DNA from: Petunia secreta
Taxonomy: Eukaryota > Streptophyta > Magnoliopsida > Solanales > Solanaceae
Direction of reading: 5' to 3'
Length of the DNA stretch: 64,000 nucleotides
Assembly (NCBI GenBank): GCA_029990175.1
Contig: JARKIP010000049.1
Coordinates: 9,154,001 to 9,218,000, forward strand
The notes below the pieces were generated by a model. The model made no database searches, was not told where the DNA came from, and was given only the letters and a program-made list of their open reading frames with translations. Made by a program: the position numbers and the translations under genes. Numbering within the stretch: the first letter of the stretch is position 1; each line of letters starts with the position of its first letter. Below, piece by piece: positions 45,030-54,135 of this stretch.

Positions 45030-46421
45030 ATGAATGCAGACCACCTTTTTCCGAGTTTCTGGAACACTCAGATGATCCACACTTGTCCAAAAATTCTCAA
45101 AGACTGGTGGGATAACATCAGAAGAGATCATGGTTCCTTGGTCATAAGGAAAATAGGGAACCTAGTTTCATTAATGGATATCCAGGGAGACAAGGGACTT
45201 ATCGAGGCTTTAATAAGACTATGGGATCCTGAACAGGGCGTTTTCCGTTTTCCAGATTGTGAATTATGCCCTACTTTAGAGGAAATTTCTGGTTTTACCA
45301 ATTTGGCCCTGGATGACCGTGAGTTGATTGTGCCCATGGAGAAGTGTGAGAAAAAGTTCTGCAAAATGTTTGAATTAAACTACTCTTCATCACTGATAAC
45401 TAAAACGCAGGGCACAGTATCTTTGAAATATTTGTTTGACCGTTTCGGGAAAAAGGGATCTTATCGTGCCAATCCAAGGGCGTTCAAATGCACTGAACAT
45501 AAATGGGAGAAGCTCAGGCCCAAAGCTTTTGTACTGGCGTTGCTTGGCACTTTAGTATTTCCTTGTGGCTATGACACAGTTGACATGCGACTTAGCACCG
45601 TGGTCCGATCTATATTTGAGGGCATAAATGGGAGGCAGACTACTCTGGTTCCCATGATTTTGGCCGATATACTGGGCGCTTTGACTGAGTGTTCTAAAGG
45701 AGGGAATTGTCATTTTTCTGGTTGCAATCTTCTTTTGCAACTCTGGGTTATTGAGCATCTTTGCACTCGAGGCCCATTGGATGATTTGATTCCTCAAAAT
45801 GGAAATCGAATCGCCACACACCATGCAAGAATGGGAAATTTCAGATGTCATAAGACTGCTCAAGGTTGGTATGATGATATAAAGGGTTTGAGTGGCGCGG
45901 ACATTCACTGGAATTATTCATGGATTGGCAATCATGAAGTTCGCTTAAGGAGTCCCGATCGGTATTATATCAGGTTGATCGGATTCAGGAGCATCCAGCC
46001 TTACGCTCCAATCCGTGTGATGAGGCAGTTCGGGTTATTACAGTCCATCCCACTCATTGCTGGTATTCGGGAGTCTGAAATCAAATATGAAGCACCCAAT
46101 TACACAGTTCCTGAAGCAACAAACATCTGTAATGACTGGGCTCGCTTAGAAAGAGAATTGATTCGTCGAGATCAAAACCCACCATGTTCTCCTGAGTATT
46201 ACGCATGGGCAAGGTACATCTATGAAACTGGGGAGATAGAAACAAGTCCTTGGGAGCAGACTGGGTTTGTTGACAAAGAAGCTGAAAGGCATTCTCGCCT
46301 TCACATTCTGCCCATAACAACGTTGGATGAATTGATGTTTGACCAAGTTCGCCATTACCCGGGATATTCAGGATATCTCTATGCCACAAACCGGTTGTAT
46401 CTTGAAAGGCCACCTGCTTGA
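45030..46421 (+). CDS. Ogre ORF1 protein of unknown function (463 aa)
   Basis: An intact frame of 463 codons upstream of gag, a hallmark of Ogre elements. The role of the protein is not known. It has no signal peptide or membrane segment. Visible landmarks are a tryptophan-rich N-terminus (WWDNIRRDHG, residues about 26-35), a middle with PCGYDTVDMRL and, near residue 310, RYYIRLIGFRSIQPYAPIRV. The general pattern, an all-helical protein with an early FWDPE-like box (LWDPEQGVFRF), resembles plant mobile domain-like proteins also carried by other plant transposons. That comparison is from memory and tentative. The start codon is the first ATG and follows a 0.7 kb leader. A 583 bp gap with no feature separates it from gag. 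Confidence 0.8.
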   Translation: MNADHLFPSFWNTQMIHTCPKILKDWWDNIRRDHGSLVIRKIGNLVSLMDIQGDKGLIEALIRLWDPEQGVFRFPDCELCPTLEEISGFTNLALDDRELIVPMEKCEKKFCKMFELNYSSSLITKTQGTVSLKYLFDRFGKKGSYRANPRAFKCTEHKWEKLRPKAFVLALLGTLVFPCGYDTVDMRLSTVVRSIFEGINGRQTTLVPMILADILGALTECSKGGNCHFSGCNLLLQLWVIEHLCTRGPLDDLIPQNGNRIATHHARMGNFRCHKTAQGWYDDIKGLSGADIHWNYSWIGNHEVRLRSPDRYYIRLIGFRSIQPYAPIRVMRQFGLLQSIPLIAGIRESEIKYEAPNYTVPEATNICNDWARLERELIRRDQNPPCSPEYYAWARYIYETGEIETSPWEQTGFVDKEAERHSRLHILPITTLDELMFDQVRHYPGYSGYLYATNRLYLERPPA

Positions 46422-47004
46422 TGATGTTGCTGAATGCTGATGATTATTGCTGATTCCTAAAGATTGAAGCAGAATTTAGCTCTTGTTTTCTAAAATTCCC
46501 TTCTTTTGTCCCGATGTAAAGCTTGATGCTTCTTCCCCTTTTAATATTTGGATATTATTATCCCAACTCTATCACGATGTAACGTTTTGAGACCGGTTTA
46601 TTACTAATGGCAATTACTAATGTTTATTTACATCCCAATTTTGTATTGGCAAACGGTTTGTATCATTATAATATCCACATGTGTATGCAATTTGCGCGAT
46701 TAGGCTTACCTCTAGCACAAAGAGGCACCCTACAGGGTAGGACGCGTCCACATTTTTATTTTACGCACATTATTTGTGGTTGCCACATGCCTAATTTATC
46801 GCCCGTTTAAAATGCAAAAGCGCTACGTGACGCGCGCTATGTGCTTACGTGCAAATTTTACCAACAACATGCAAACTAACACAGTTACCTTTTGAATTTT
46901 TCTTTTGTTTTGTTTATTCCTAAACAGAGGTTTGATTTGTGCTGATTGAGCTGATCCAAAGGCTTTCCTCTGCACATTGATATACACTTCAGAATTTCGA
47001 CAAA
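46422..47004. other. Ogre ORF1-gag spacer
   Basis: No gene is seen. The 67-codon frame at 46607-46810 has no family signal. It may hold signals for expression of gag from the same transcript, but none can be read directly. Confidence 0.5.
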
Positions 47005-50000
47005 ATGTCCGGTAATGATGATCAGCCTCCCGTCCTCAATGATAAGACTCTCGAAACTCCTGGATCTTCGAGGGGAAACATCCTCCTTGCTCAGGATGAC
47101 CTTATTTTGAACCTGACCAAACAGATACAGATGCTGAGCGATGAGCTAGCAGCCATTAAAGGGCAAGCCCCTCAAAACATACCTTTAAATGCCAATCCTG
47201 TTCACAATATACCCACATACCAAAACAACCCACTTAATCAAACACCACCACCACAAAATCGCCCACAAGTTAGTCAAAATACCCCGCCCGCTCAGCAAAA
47301 TGCCCAACCCGCTGGTTATCCTTCATATTATCCATATCCTAACGACCCCACTCCTCCTCACTACCAATATTTGCCTGCTAAAGACACTCCCCGTCCTCCA
47401 CAATCTCAAGCGCCCATTCCTGTAGCCGTTGCTCCTCCAAACGCCAATGATCCAAGGCAGGGATATCCCGAGGCGTTATATTATGAGCATGACCCTAATG
47501 GGAAGAATGCGGACTTCACAGACTATCCGCCACAGAATGAAATGCCCACAACTGTGGAAAAACAGGGAAGGACAAGCGAACAAGATGAGATAATCCAAGC
47601 AATGAAAGTCATGCAACAATCTATTAAGGACTTGCAGGTGACTAAGAAACGGCAAAGCACTTCATACCGCAGTCTTTATCTATTCCCAGACATTACTCCT
47701 CCTCCCGGTTTTAAAGTGCCGAAGTTTGACATGTATAATGGTCATGGTGACCCATTTGCTCATTTAACCAAGTACCTCAATAGAATGAGGGCGGCGGGAG
47801 GCAAAGAAGAACTTCTGATGGCTTACTTTAGCCACAGTCTGGAAGGTATTGCCGCTGAATGGTTTTCCAGACAAGACATAAGCAAATGGCACGAATTTGA
47901 TGATATAGCTGGTGACTTCACAAAGCAGTTTGAATACAATGTGGCGATGGTCCCTGACCTCATAACCTTGGCCAATTTGAAGAAGAAACCAACCGAAACT
48001 TTTAGGGAATACGCCTTGAGGTGGCGTGAACAGGCTGCACGGGTGCAACCCCCGATGACTGAGAGAGATATGGTGAAGTACTTTATTCGTGCTCAATACG
48101 ACTCATATTATATGCATATGCTTCCTATGATGGGTGCACCTTATGCTGAACTTCTCACAATGGGGGAGATGGTGGAAGAAGGCATCAAATCCGGTCGGAT
48201 TGTGAGCTTTGCCGAAATGAAGTCAAGTGCTCAAAATGCTCAAGCCAGCTCAAACAATGCTAGAAGAAGAGAGAAGAGGGAAGAAGTCACAGCTGTTGCC
48301 GCAGACATTGACCGCCGCCCGGCTAGGAGGTTGAACTTTGATAATCCACCAACCTACTCTACATACCCAAATGCACCTCCTCATTACCCAAATATTCCTT
48401 CTCCTTACCCAAATGCACCACCCCCAAATTATCCTAGTCACTATCAAATTCCTCCCGCTCCGTATCCTGTCTATCAAGCACAACCCAGTTATTATCCACC
48501 ACGAGCACCAGCCCCACAACAATACCCTCCTCGCCCACAAAATTACCAACCCCGTGCTCCTGTCCGTCCAAATATGCAAGGACCTAACCAAAGCTATGAG
48601 AGGAGAGCACCCAAAACCTATACTCCTATAGCTGAATCTTATGGTCAATTATTTGAAAGACTAAGAAGTGCCGGAGTTGTGCAGCCTGTTCCTGACAATA
48701 CTCCAAATCCTCCTCCAAGGTGGTATGATGTTAATAAGCATTGTGTTTATCATTCTGGGGCTGCGGGCCATGATGTGGAAAGGTGTTATGCCTTCAAGGA
48801 TAGAGTGGAAGCTTTGATCAAATCAGGCACTATCCAGCTTACTGGAACTCAGCCTAATGTGCAAGACAATCCTCTTCCCGCCTATGGAAACAATGCTGTC
48901 AATGTCATTTCCCTTGAGGAGGGAGTCGATTTGAAAGGGACCATTGTTCCCGTTAGCAATGTGAGGGTTGCTAACGAGGCCAAAGTATCTGTGCAAGTTA
49001 GAGCTCCCATTCTGGTGCAAGAGGGTATCCCGAGGCCAACTGTCACCGTCATGCTTGCCTCACCCCTTCAATATGATAGCAAGAGGGTTCCTTGGAACTA
49101 TTCTGAAGTGCCTATCGGAAGTGGAAAGGTAACTGTTGCTGTTGCTGCTGCACAAGGCATGACCAGATCTGGTAGATTCTATACGCCTGAGGAGTTGGGT
49201 CGAGGCCTTAGGGAAAAGGAGGGCGTTGTAAGAAGAGTGACTGACACCGAAGCTGAGGACTTTTGGAGGAAAATGCAGTCAAAGGAATACTCTATTCTGG
49301 AGCACCTAAAGAATACTCCTTCCCGCATATCCATTATGGCTTTGCTGATGAGCTCTGAAACGCATAGAAATGCATTGCTAAAAGTGCTCAAGGAAGCAGA
49401 GGTGCCCGCTGAGACCACGGGTGAGAGCTTGGCCGTCTTGGTTGGCCAAATCTTAGAACCTCACAAGGTGTCCTTCTTCAAAGAAGAGCTTCTACCCGAG
49501 GGTCTCGGACACAACAAAGCCTTGCATATTGTTGTCAAATGTAGGGACAAATTTGTTGGACGGGTACTGATCGACGGAGGTTCCGGGCTCAATATATGTC
49601 CATTAGCAACTCTGAAGGAGCTTGGAATTGACGCTGGCAAAATTAGACAGAGCAATGTGAAAGCAAGGGCTTTTGATGGGGCTCAAAGGTGCACCTTTGG
49701 AGAGATTGATCTTGATCTGCAGATAGGTCCTGCAAACTTCTCTGTGGAGTTTCAGGTATTCGACATCCCGTCTACCTATAACATGCTGTTAGGAAGACCC
49801 TGGATTCACATGGCCGGAGTCGTCCCTTCCACTTTGTATCAAAGTGTGAAATTTATATGGGACAATGAAGAAGTAGTGGTCAAGGGCGAGGGAAACAGCC
49901 CCACGCATGCCAGCACCACGATTCCCATGGTGGACAACGCCTCAGAACTTGATGGGAATACTTTCCACACGGTTGAGCTAATGAATGTGACCCGAGCATC

Positions 50001-50436
50001 TAAGGATGATTCGAAGAAAGGTACCCTACCCAGAGTTCCCAAGATGATTGCTGTGGAGATGTTGAAAAATGGTTTCAAACCTGGTTCGGGATTGGGAGCA
50101 AATCTGAACGGCATAACCAAACCCATCTGCTTGCCCAAGAATCTGGGTACCTTTGGCTTGGGTTACTGTCCTACCAAAAAAGAGATTGAAAAGGCCAAAA
50201 GGAAACCAGCCATTGCCATGCCAGAACCCCTTCCTTCCTTGTACCAGTCATTTGTCAAGGCACCGGAAGTCAATATACCGGATCTGATAGAGGGAGTTGG
50301 CAATTTGTTTCTGAGTGATGATTTGGAATGCGATGTTATTATTGAAGACTGTGCTGAGGAGTCACCTGTGCAGAATGTTGAGGCAAAGGATCCGATGGCC
50401 AATTGGACCTGTGTCCCAGTGGAAGAGACTTGGTGA
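47005..50436 (+). CDS. Ogre Gag-protease polyprotein (1143 aa)
   Basis: Gag forms the particle that packages element RNA, and the protease matures it. Residues 1-225 are Pro/Gln/Asn-rich. The Gag core is at about 226-400 (PPGFKVPKFDMYNGHGDP, AAEWFSRQDISKWHEFDD). A Pro/Tyr-rich linker follows at about 450-540. A zinc-knuckle variant C-x2-H-x5-H-x4-C lies at about 579-593 instead of CCHC. The aspartic protease motif IDGGSG at about 855 has Asp-Gly-Gly-Ser, and the partner motif MLLGRPW is at about 927. A G-patch domain follows at about 1014-1060 (LKNGFKPGSGLG, LGTFGLGY). The stop TGA at 50434-50436 overlaps the GT of the splice donor, so unspliced RNA gives Gag-Pro and spliced RNA can give the Pol fusion. 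The frame is intact. Confidence 0.92.
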   Translation: MSGNDDQPPVLNDKTLETPGSSRGNILLAQDDLILNLTKQIQMLSDELAAIKGQAPQNIPLNANPVHNIPTYQNNPLNQTPPPQNRPQVSQNTPPAQQNAQPAGYPSYYPYPNDPTPPHYQYLPAKDTPRPPQSQAPIPVAVAPPNANDPRQGYPEALYYEHDPNGKNADFTDYPPQNEMPTTVEKQGRTSEQDEIIQAMKVMQQSIKDLQVTKKRQSTSYRSLYLFPDITPPPGFKVPKFDMYNGHGDPFAHLTKYLNRMRAAGGKEELLMAYFSHSLEGIAAEWFSRQDISKWHEFDDIAGDFTKQFEYNVAMVPDLITLANLKKKPTETFREYALRWREQAARVQPPMTERDMVKYFIRAQYDSYYMHMLPMMGAPYAELLTMGEMVEEGIKSGRIVSFAEMKSSAQNAQASSNNARRREKREEVTAVAADIDRRPARRLNFDNPPTYSTYPNAPPHYPNIPSPYPNAPPPNYPSHYQIPPAPYPVYQAQPSYYPPRAPAPQQYPPRPQNYQPRAPVRPNMQGPNQSYERRAPKTYTPIAESYGQLFERLRSAGVVQPVPDNTPNPPPRWYDVNKHCVYHSGAAGHDVERCYAFKDRVEALIKSGTIQLTGTQPNVQDNPLPAYGNNAVNVISLEEGVDLKGTIVPVSNVRVANEAKVSVQVRAPILVQEGIPRPTVTVMLASPLQYDSKRVPWNYSEVPIGSGKVTVAVAAAQGMTRSGRFYTPEELGRGLREKEGVVRRVTDTEAEDFWRKMQSKEYSILEHLKNTPSRISIMALLMSSETHRNALLKVLKEAEVPAETTGESLAVLVGQILEPHKVSFFKEELLPEGLGHNKALHIVVKCRDKFVGRVLIDGGSGLNICPLATLKELGIDAGKIRQSNVKARAFDGAQRCTFGEIDLDLQIGPANFSVEFQVFDIPSTYNMLLGRPWIHMAGVVPSTLYQSVKFIWDNEEVVVKGEGNSPTHASTTIPMVDNASELDGNTFHTVELMNVTRASKDDSKKGTLPRVPKMIAVEMLKNGFKPGSGLGANLNGITKPICLPKNLGTFGLGYCPTKKEIEKAKRKPAIAMPEPLPSLYQSFVKAPEVNIPDLIEGVGNLFLSDDLECDVIIEDCAEESPVQNVEAKDPMANWTCVPVEETW

Positions 50437-50684
50437 ATGAACTCAACAGTTTATTTTGGCGTCACAGTCAGATTGAGGCCCTGAACTGTGTTTCGCCTTT
50501 TGTTTATGTTTATGTCTTTTCAAAATAATCTGTTTACATTCTGCATGTTTTACTTTAATGTATGCCTCCCTAAAACTAGACTTTTGAAAATAAATGCACC
50601 GCATTCCCCCCTTACTATTATCTTCCTATGCTTTAATTATTTACTTTATTTTACGCTTTTGATTAATGTTTGTTTCTGTTTCAG
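50433..50684 (+). other. Intron between pro and RT in the Ogre element (252 bp)
   Basis: The donor is ACTTG|GTGAATG at 50433 and the acceptor TTCTGTTTCAG|CTTTCC ends at 50684, with a T-rich tract before it. Splicing joins TG from the gag-pro frame with C from the pol frame to give one codon and keeps the frame exactly. The intron is AT/T-rich and contains the in-frame stop and the unlikely hydrophobic N-terminus (MFRLLFMFMS...) of the pol frame, so that N-terminus is intronic. Ogre elements are known to carry an intron at this place. Confidence 0.85.
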
Positions 50685-53142
50685 CTTTCCACTTAACAAA
50701 ACTGCCGAAACTTTGCTTGTGACATATAATGAAACAACTGAACAAACTGGCACTGATGCATCGAGTATTGGGGAGTTTGATGAAGATTTTGTTCCTGATG
50801 AAATAACAAGAGAAGTGGATCAATTTGAGAACAAACCAAAGCCTAACTTGGAAGAAACCGAGTCAATCAACTTGGGGACTTCAGAAGATGTTAGAGAAAC
50901 CAGAATCAGTGTTCATTTGACCTCGGAAGAAAGAAGAGCTTATATTGAACTATTGAACGAGTACCGAGACATCTTTGCTTGGTCTTATGATGATATGCCC
51001 GGTTTGAGTACCGATCTTGTCACTCACAAGTTGCCAACTGATCCTTCATTTCCGCCTGTTAAGCAAAAGAAGAGAAACTTCAAAACTTCCACAAGCAAAC
51101 AAATATTGGAAGAAGTGCAAAAGCAATTGACCGCTAAGGTAATTCGATCTCTCAAATATCCCACTTGGTTAGCAAATATTGTGCCGGTGCCCAAGAAGGA
51201 CGGAAAGGTTAGAGTTTGTGTTGATTATCGTGATCTCAACAAAGCAAGTCCAAAGGATGATTTTCCATTGCCAAATATTCATATCCTTATTGATAACTGT
51301 GCAAAACATGAGCTTCAGTCTTTTGTCGATTGTTCTGCCGGTTATCACCAGATCCTGATGGATGAAGATGATGCTGAAAAGACCGCCTTCATCACGCCTT
51401 GGGGTGTGTTTTGTTATAGAGTTATGCCTTTCGGTTTGAAGAATGCCGGGGCAACATATATGAGAGCAATGACAACTCTTTTCCATGATATGATTCACAA
51501 AGAGATTGAAGTCTATGTAGATGATGTTGTTATCAAGTCAAAGAAGAAAGAAGAGCATTTGACCGATTTGAGAAAGTTCTTCAACCGCCTTCGGCGGTAT
51601 AACTTGAAGCTTAATCCTGCGAAATGTGCATTTGGTGTTCCCGCCGGTAAGATGTTGGGTTTTATTGTAAGCCGGAGGGGTATAGAATTGGATCCGTCTA
51701 AAATCAAGACCATCCAAGACTTGCCTCCTCCAAAGAGCCGGAAGGACGTGATGAGCTTTCTTGGCCGCTTGAACTACATAAGCCGCTTTATTGCACAATC
51801 CCCGGTTATTTGTGAACCAATAATCAAGCTGTTGAAGAAAGATGCTGTTATTGAATGGACAGAAGATTGTCAAAAGGCTTTCGATAGGATCAAGGAGTAT
51901 CTATCTAATCCGCCTGTGTTAGTTCCTCCTGAACCCGGAAGACCATTGATCTTATATTTGTCTGTCTCGGAAAATGCATTTGGATGTGTCTTGGGGCAAC
52001 ATGACAAGACCGGGAAGAAAGAACAAGCCATCTATTATCTAAGCAAGAAGTTCACCCCTTATGAAGCCAGGTACACTCTCTTGGAGCGAACTTGTTGCGC
52101 CTTGACTTGGACCGCACAAAGGTTAAGGCACTATCTGTCATCATATACAACTTATCTTATCTCGAGGATGGATCCTTTGAAATATATCTTTCAAAAGCCG
52201 ATGCCCACGGGAAAATTAGCAAAATGGCAGATTCTGTTGAGTGAATTTGACATAGTTTATGTCACCCAAAAGGCGGTAAAGGCACAAGCATTGGCGGATC
52301 ATTTAGCTGAAAATCCTGTTGATGACAGCTATGAACCATTGAGAACTTACTTTCTCGATGAAGAGGTCTTGTTTCTGGGTGAAGACATCTCTTCTGAATA
52401 TGATGGTTGGCGTCTATTCTTTGACGGAGCAGCAAATTTCAAAGGTATTGGTATTGGAGCTGTCTTAGTTTCTGAAACGGGTCAGCATTACCCTGTTTCG
52501 GCCAAGCTCAGATTTCCATGCACTAACAATATGGCTGAATATGAAGCATGCATTTTGGGTCTTCGATTGGCAGTTGATATGAATATTCAAGAACTTCTAG
52601 TGATTGGAGATTCCGACTTGCTGATTCACCAAGTACAGGGCGAGTGGAACACCAAAAATGCAAAGATTCTTCCTTATTTGTGTTGTGTCAAGGAATTGTG
52701 CAAAAGATTTGCAAAGATTGAGTTCAAGCATGTTCCAAGACTTCAAAATGAGTTTGCCGATGCTTTGGCGACGTTATCTTCTATGATCCAACATCCTGAC
52801 AAGAATTATATTGATCCTATCGAAATTGAATTGCACGATAGGCCAGCTTATTGTTTTCAAGTTGAGGAAGAGCGAGATGGTCATCCTTGGTATTTTGATA
52901 TCAAGAATTATCTCAAGGTCGGGAGTTATCCCGAAAATGCAACAAGTGTCCAAAAGAAGAGCATTCGGAGGTTAGCAAATCAATTCTTTCTAAGCGGTGA
53001 AATCTTATATAGGAGGACCCCAGACTTAGGACTCTTAAGGTGTGTTGATGCAGTTGAAGCAAATAAATTGCTTACGGAAGTGCATGCGGGAGTTTGTGGG
53101 CCGCATATGAATGGTTTTGTCTTGGCAAAGAAGATCTTGTGA
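50685..53142 (+). CDS. Ogre reverse transcriptase / dual RNase H, pol part up to the integrase stop
   Basis: The open frame starts at 50488, but family resemblance begins after the splice acceptor at 50685, so the first 66 codons are treated as intron. The RT has LxxxKVRVCVDYRDLNKA, the GYHQILM box, and YVDD at 51514-51525 as the catalytic site. A Ty3-type RNase H follows (YLSKKFTPYEARYTLLE, about 51950-52300). The connection continues with a second, archaeal-type RNase H (WRLFFDGAAN..., GDSDLLIHQVQGEW, about 52400-52790), diagnostic of the Tat/Ogre lineage. The integrase zinc region (HAGVCGPHMNGF) begins before a TGA at 53140-53142. These enzymes copy element RNA into DNA in cytoplasmic particles. 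Confidence 0.93.
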
Positions 53143-54135
53143 GCCGGTTATTTTTGGTTAACTATGGAAACTGATTGTGTTCAGTTTGTGCGGAAATTCC
53201 ATCAATGTCAAATTCACGGAGACATGATCAAAAGACCTCCTTCCGAACTTCATGCAATGAGTTCTCCCTGGCCTTTTGTTGCTTGGGGAATGGATGTTAT
53301 TGGTCCTATTGAACCGGCCGCTTCAAATGGACATCGCTTTATTTTAGTGGCTATTGATTACTTCACCAAGTGGGTGGAAGCAACTTCTCACAAGTCTGTA
53401 ACCAAGAAAGTGGTGTCGGATTTCGTGCGCAACAATATCATTTGTAGATTCGAAGTTCCTGAATCAATCATCACTGATAATGGTGCAAACTTGAATAGTG
53501 ATTTGATGAGAGCGACTTGTGAGAGTTTCAAGATTACTCATCGCAACTCTACTGCATACCGTCCTCAAATGAATGGAGCTGTTGAGGCGGCAAATAAGAA
53601 CATCAAGCGTATTCTTCGCAAGATGATTGATAATTATAGAGATTGGCATGAAAAGTTGCCATTTGCACTTCTTGGGTACCGCACCACCACTAGAACTTCA
53701 ACTGGGGCAACTCGCTATCTTTTGGTGTATGGCACAGAAGCAGTCTTACCCGCGGAGGTAGAAATTCCTTCCTTGAGAATCATTCAAGAAGCTGAATTGG
53801 AAAACGCTGAATGGGTGAAGATCAGATGTGAACAATTGATGCTTATTGATGAGAAAAGAATGAATGCAATTTGTCATGGGCAACTTTACCAAAATCGCAT
53901 GATCAAGTCTTTTGGCAAGAAAGTGAGAGTGAGAGATTTCAAACCGGGGCAATTGGTGCTAAAGAAGATCTTTCCTAATCAAGAAGAAGCAAGGGGCAAA
54001 TTTGCACCAAATTGGCAAGGTCCATATGTGGTTCATCGGGTTTTATCCGGAGGAGCACTGATTCTGGCAGAAATGGATGGTCAAGTTTGGCCAAAAGCAA
54101 TCAACGCAGATGCCGTCAAAAGATACTATGTTTGA
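53140..54135 (+). pseudogene. Ogre integrase, cut from pol by one in-frame TGA
   Basis: The frame before and after TGA (53140-53142) is the same, and the text runs KKIL, stop, AGYFWLTME, which is where related integrases have an Arg codon. A CGA to TGA transition explains it. The rest is intact to 54135: the HHCC zinc region ends at CVQFVRKFHQCQIHGD, and the core has D (WGMDVIGP), D (ITDNGANLNS) and E (NGAVEAANKN) of the DDE triad. A C-terminal part with a GPY-like motif (NWQGPYVVHRVLSGGAL) completes it. The enzyme inserts element DNA into the genome. With the stop, this copy would need integrase from another copy. The stop may have arisen after insertion, by deamination of a methylated C. 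Confidence 0.88.

Noticed and set aside
50488..50684. ATG-initiated N-terminus of the Ogre pol frame with a hydrophobic, membrane-like stretch
   Set aside because: It lies in the intron before a clear splice acceptor, and the hydrophobicity reflects T-rich intron sequence.
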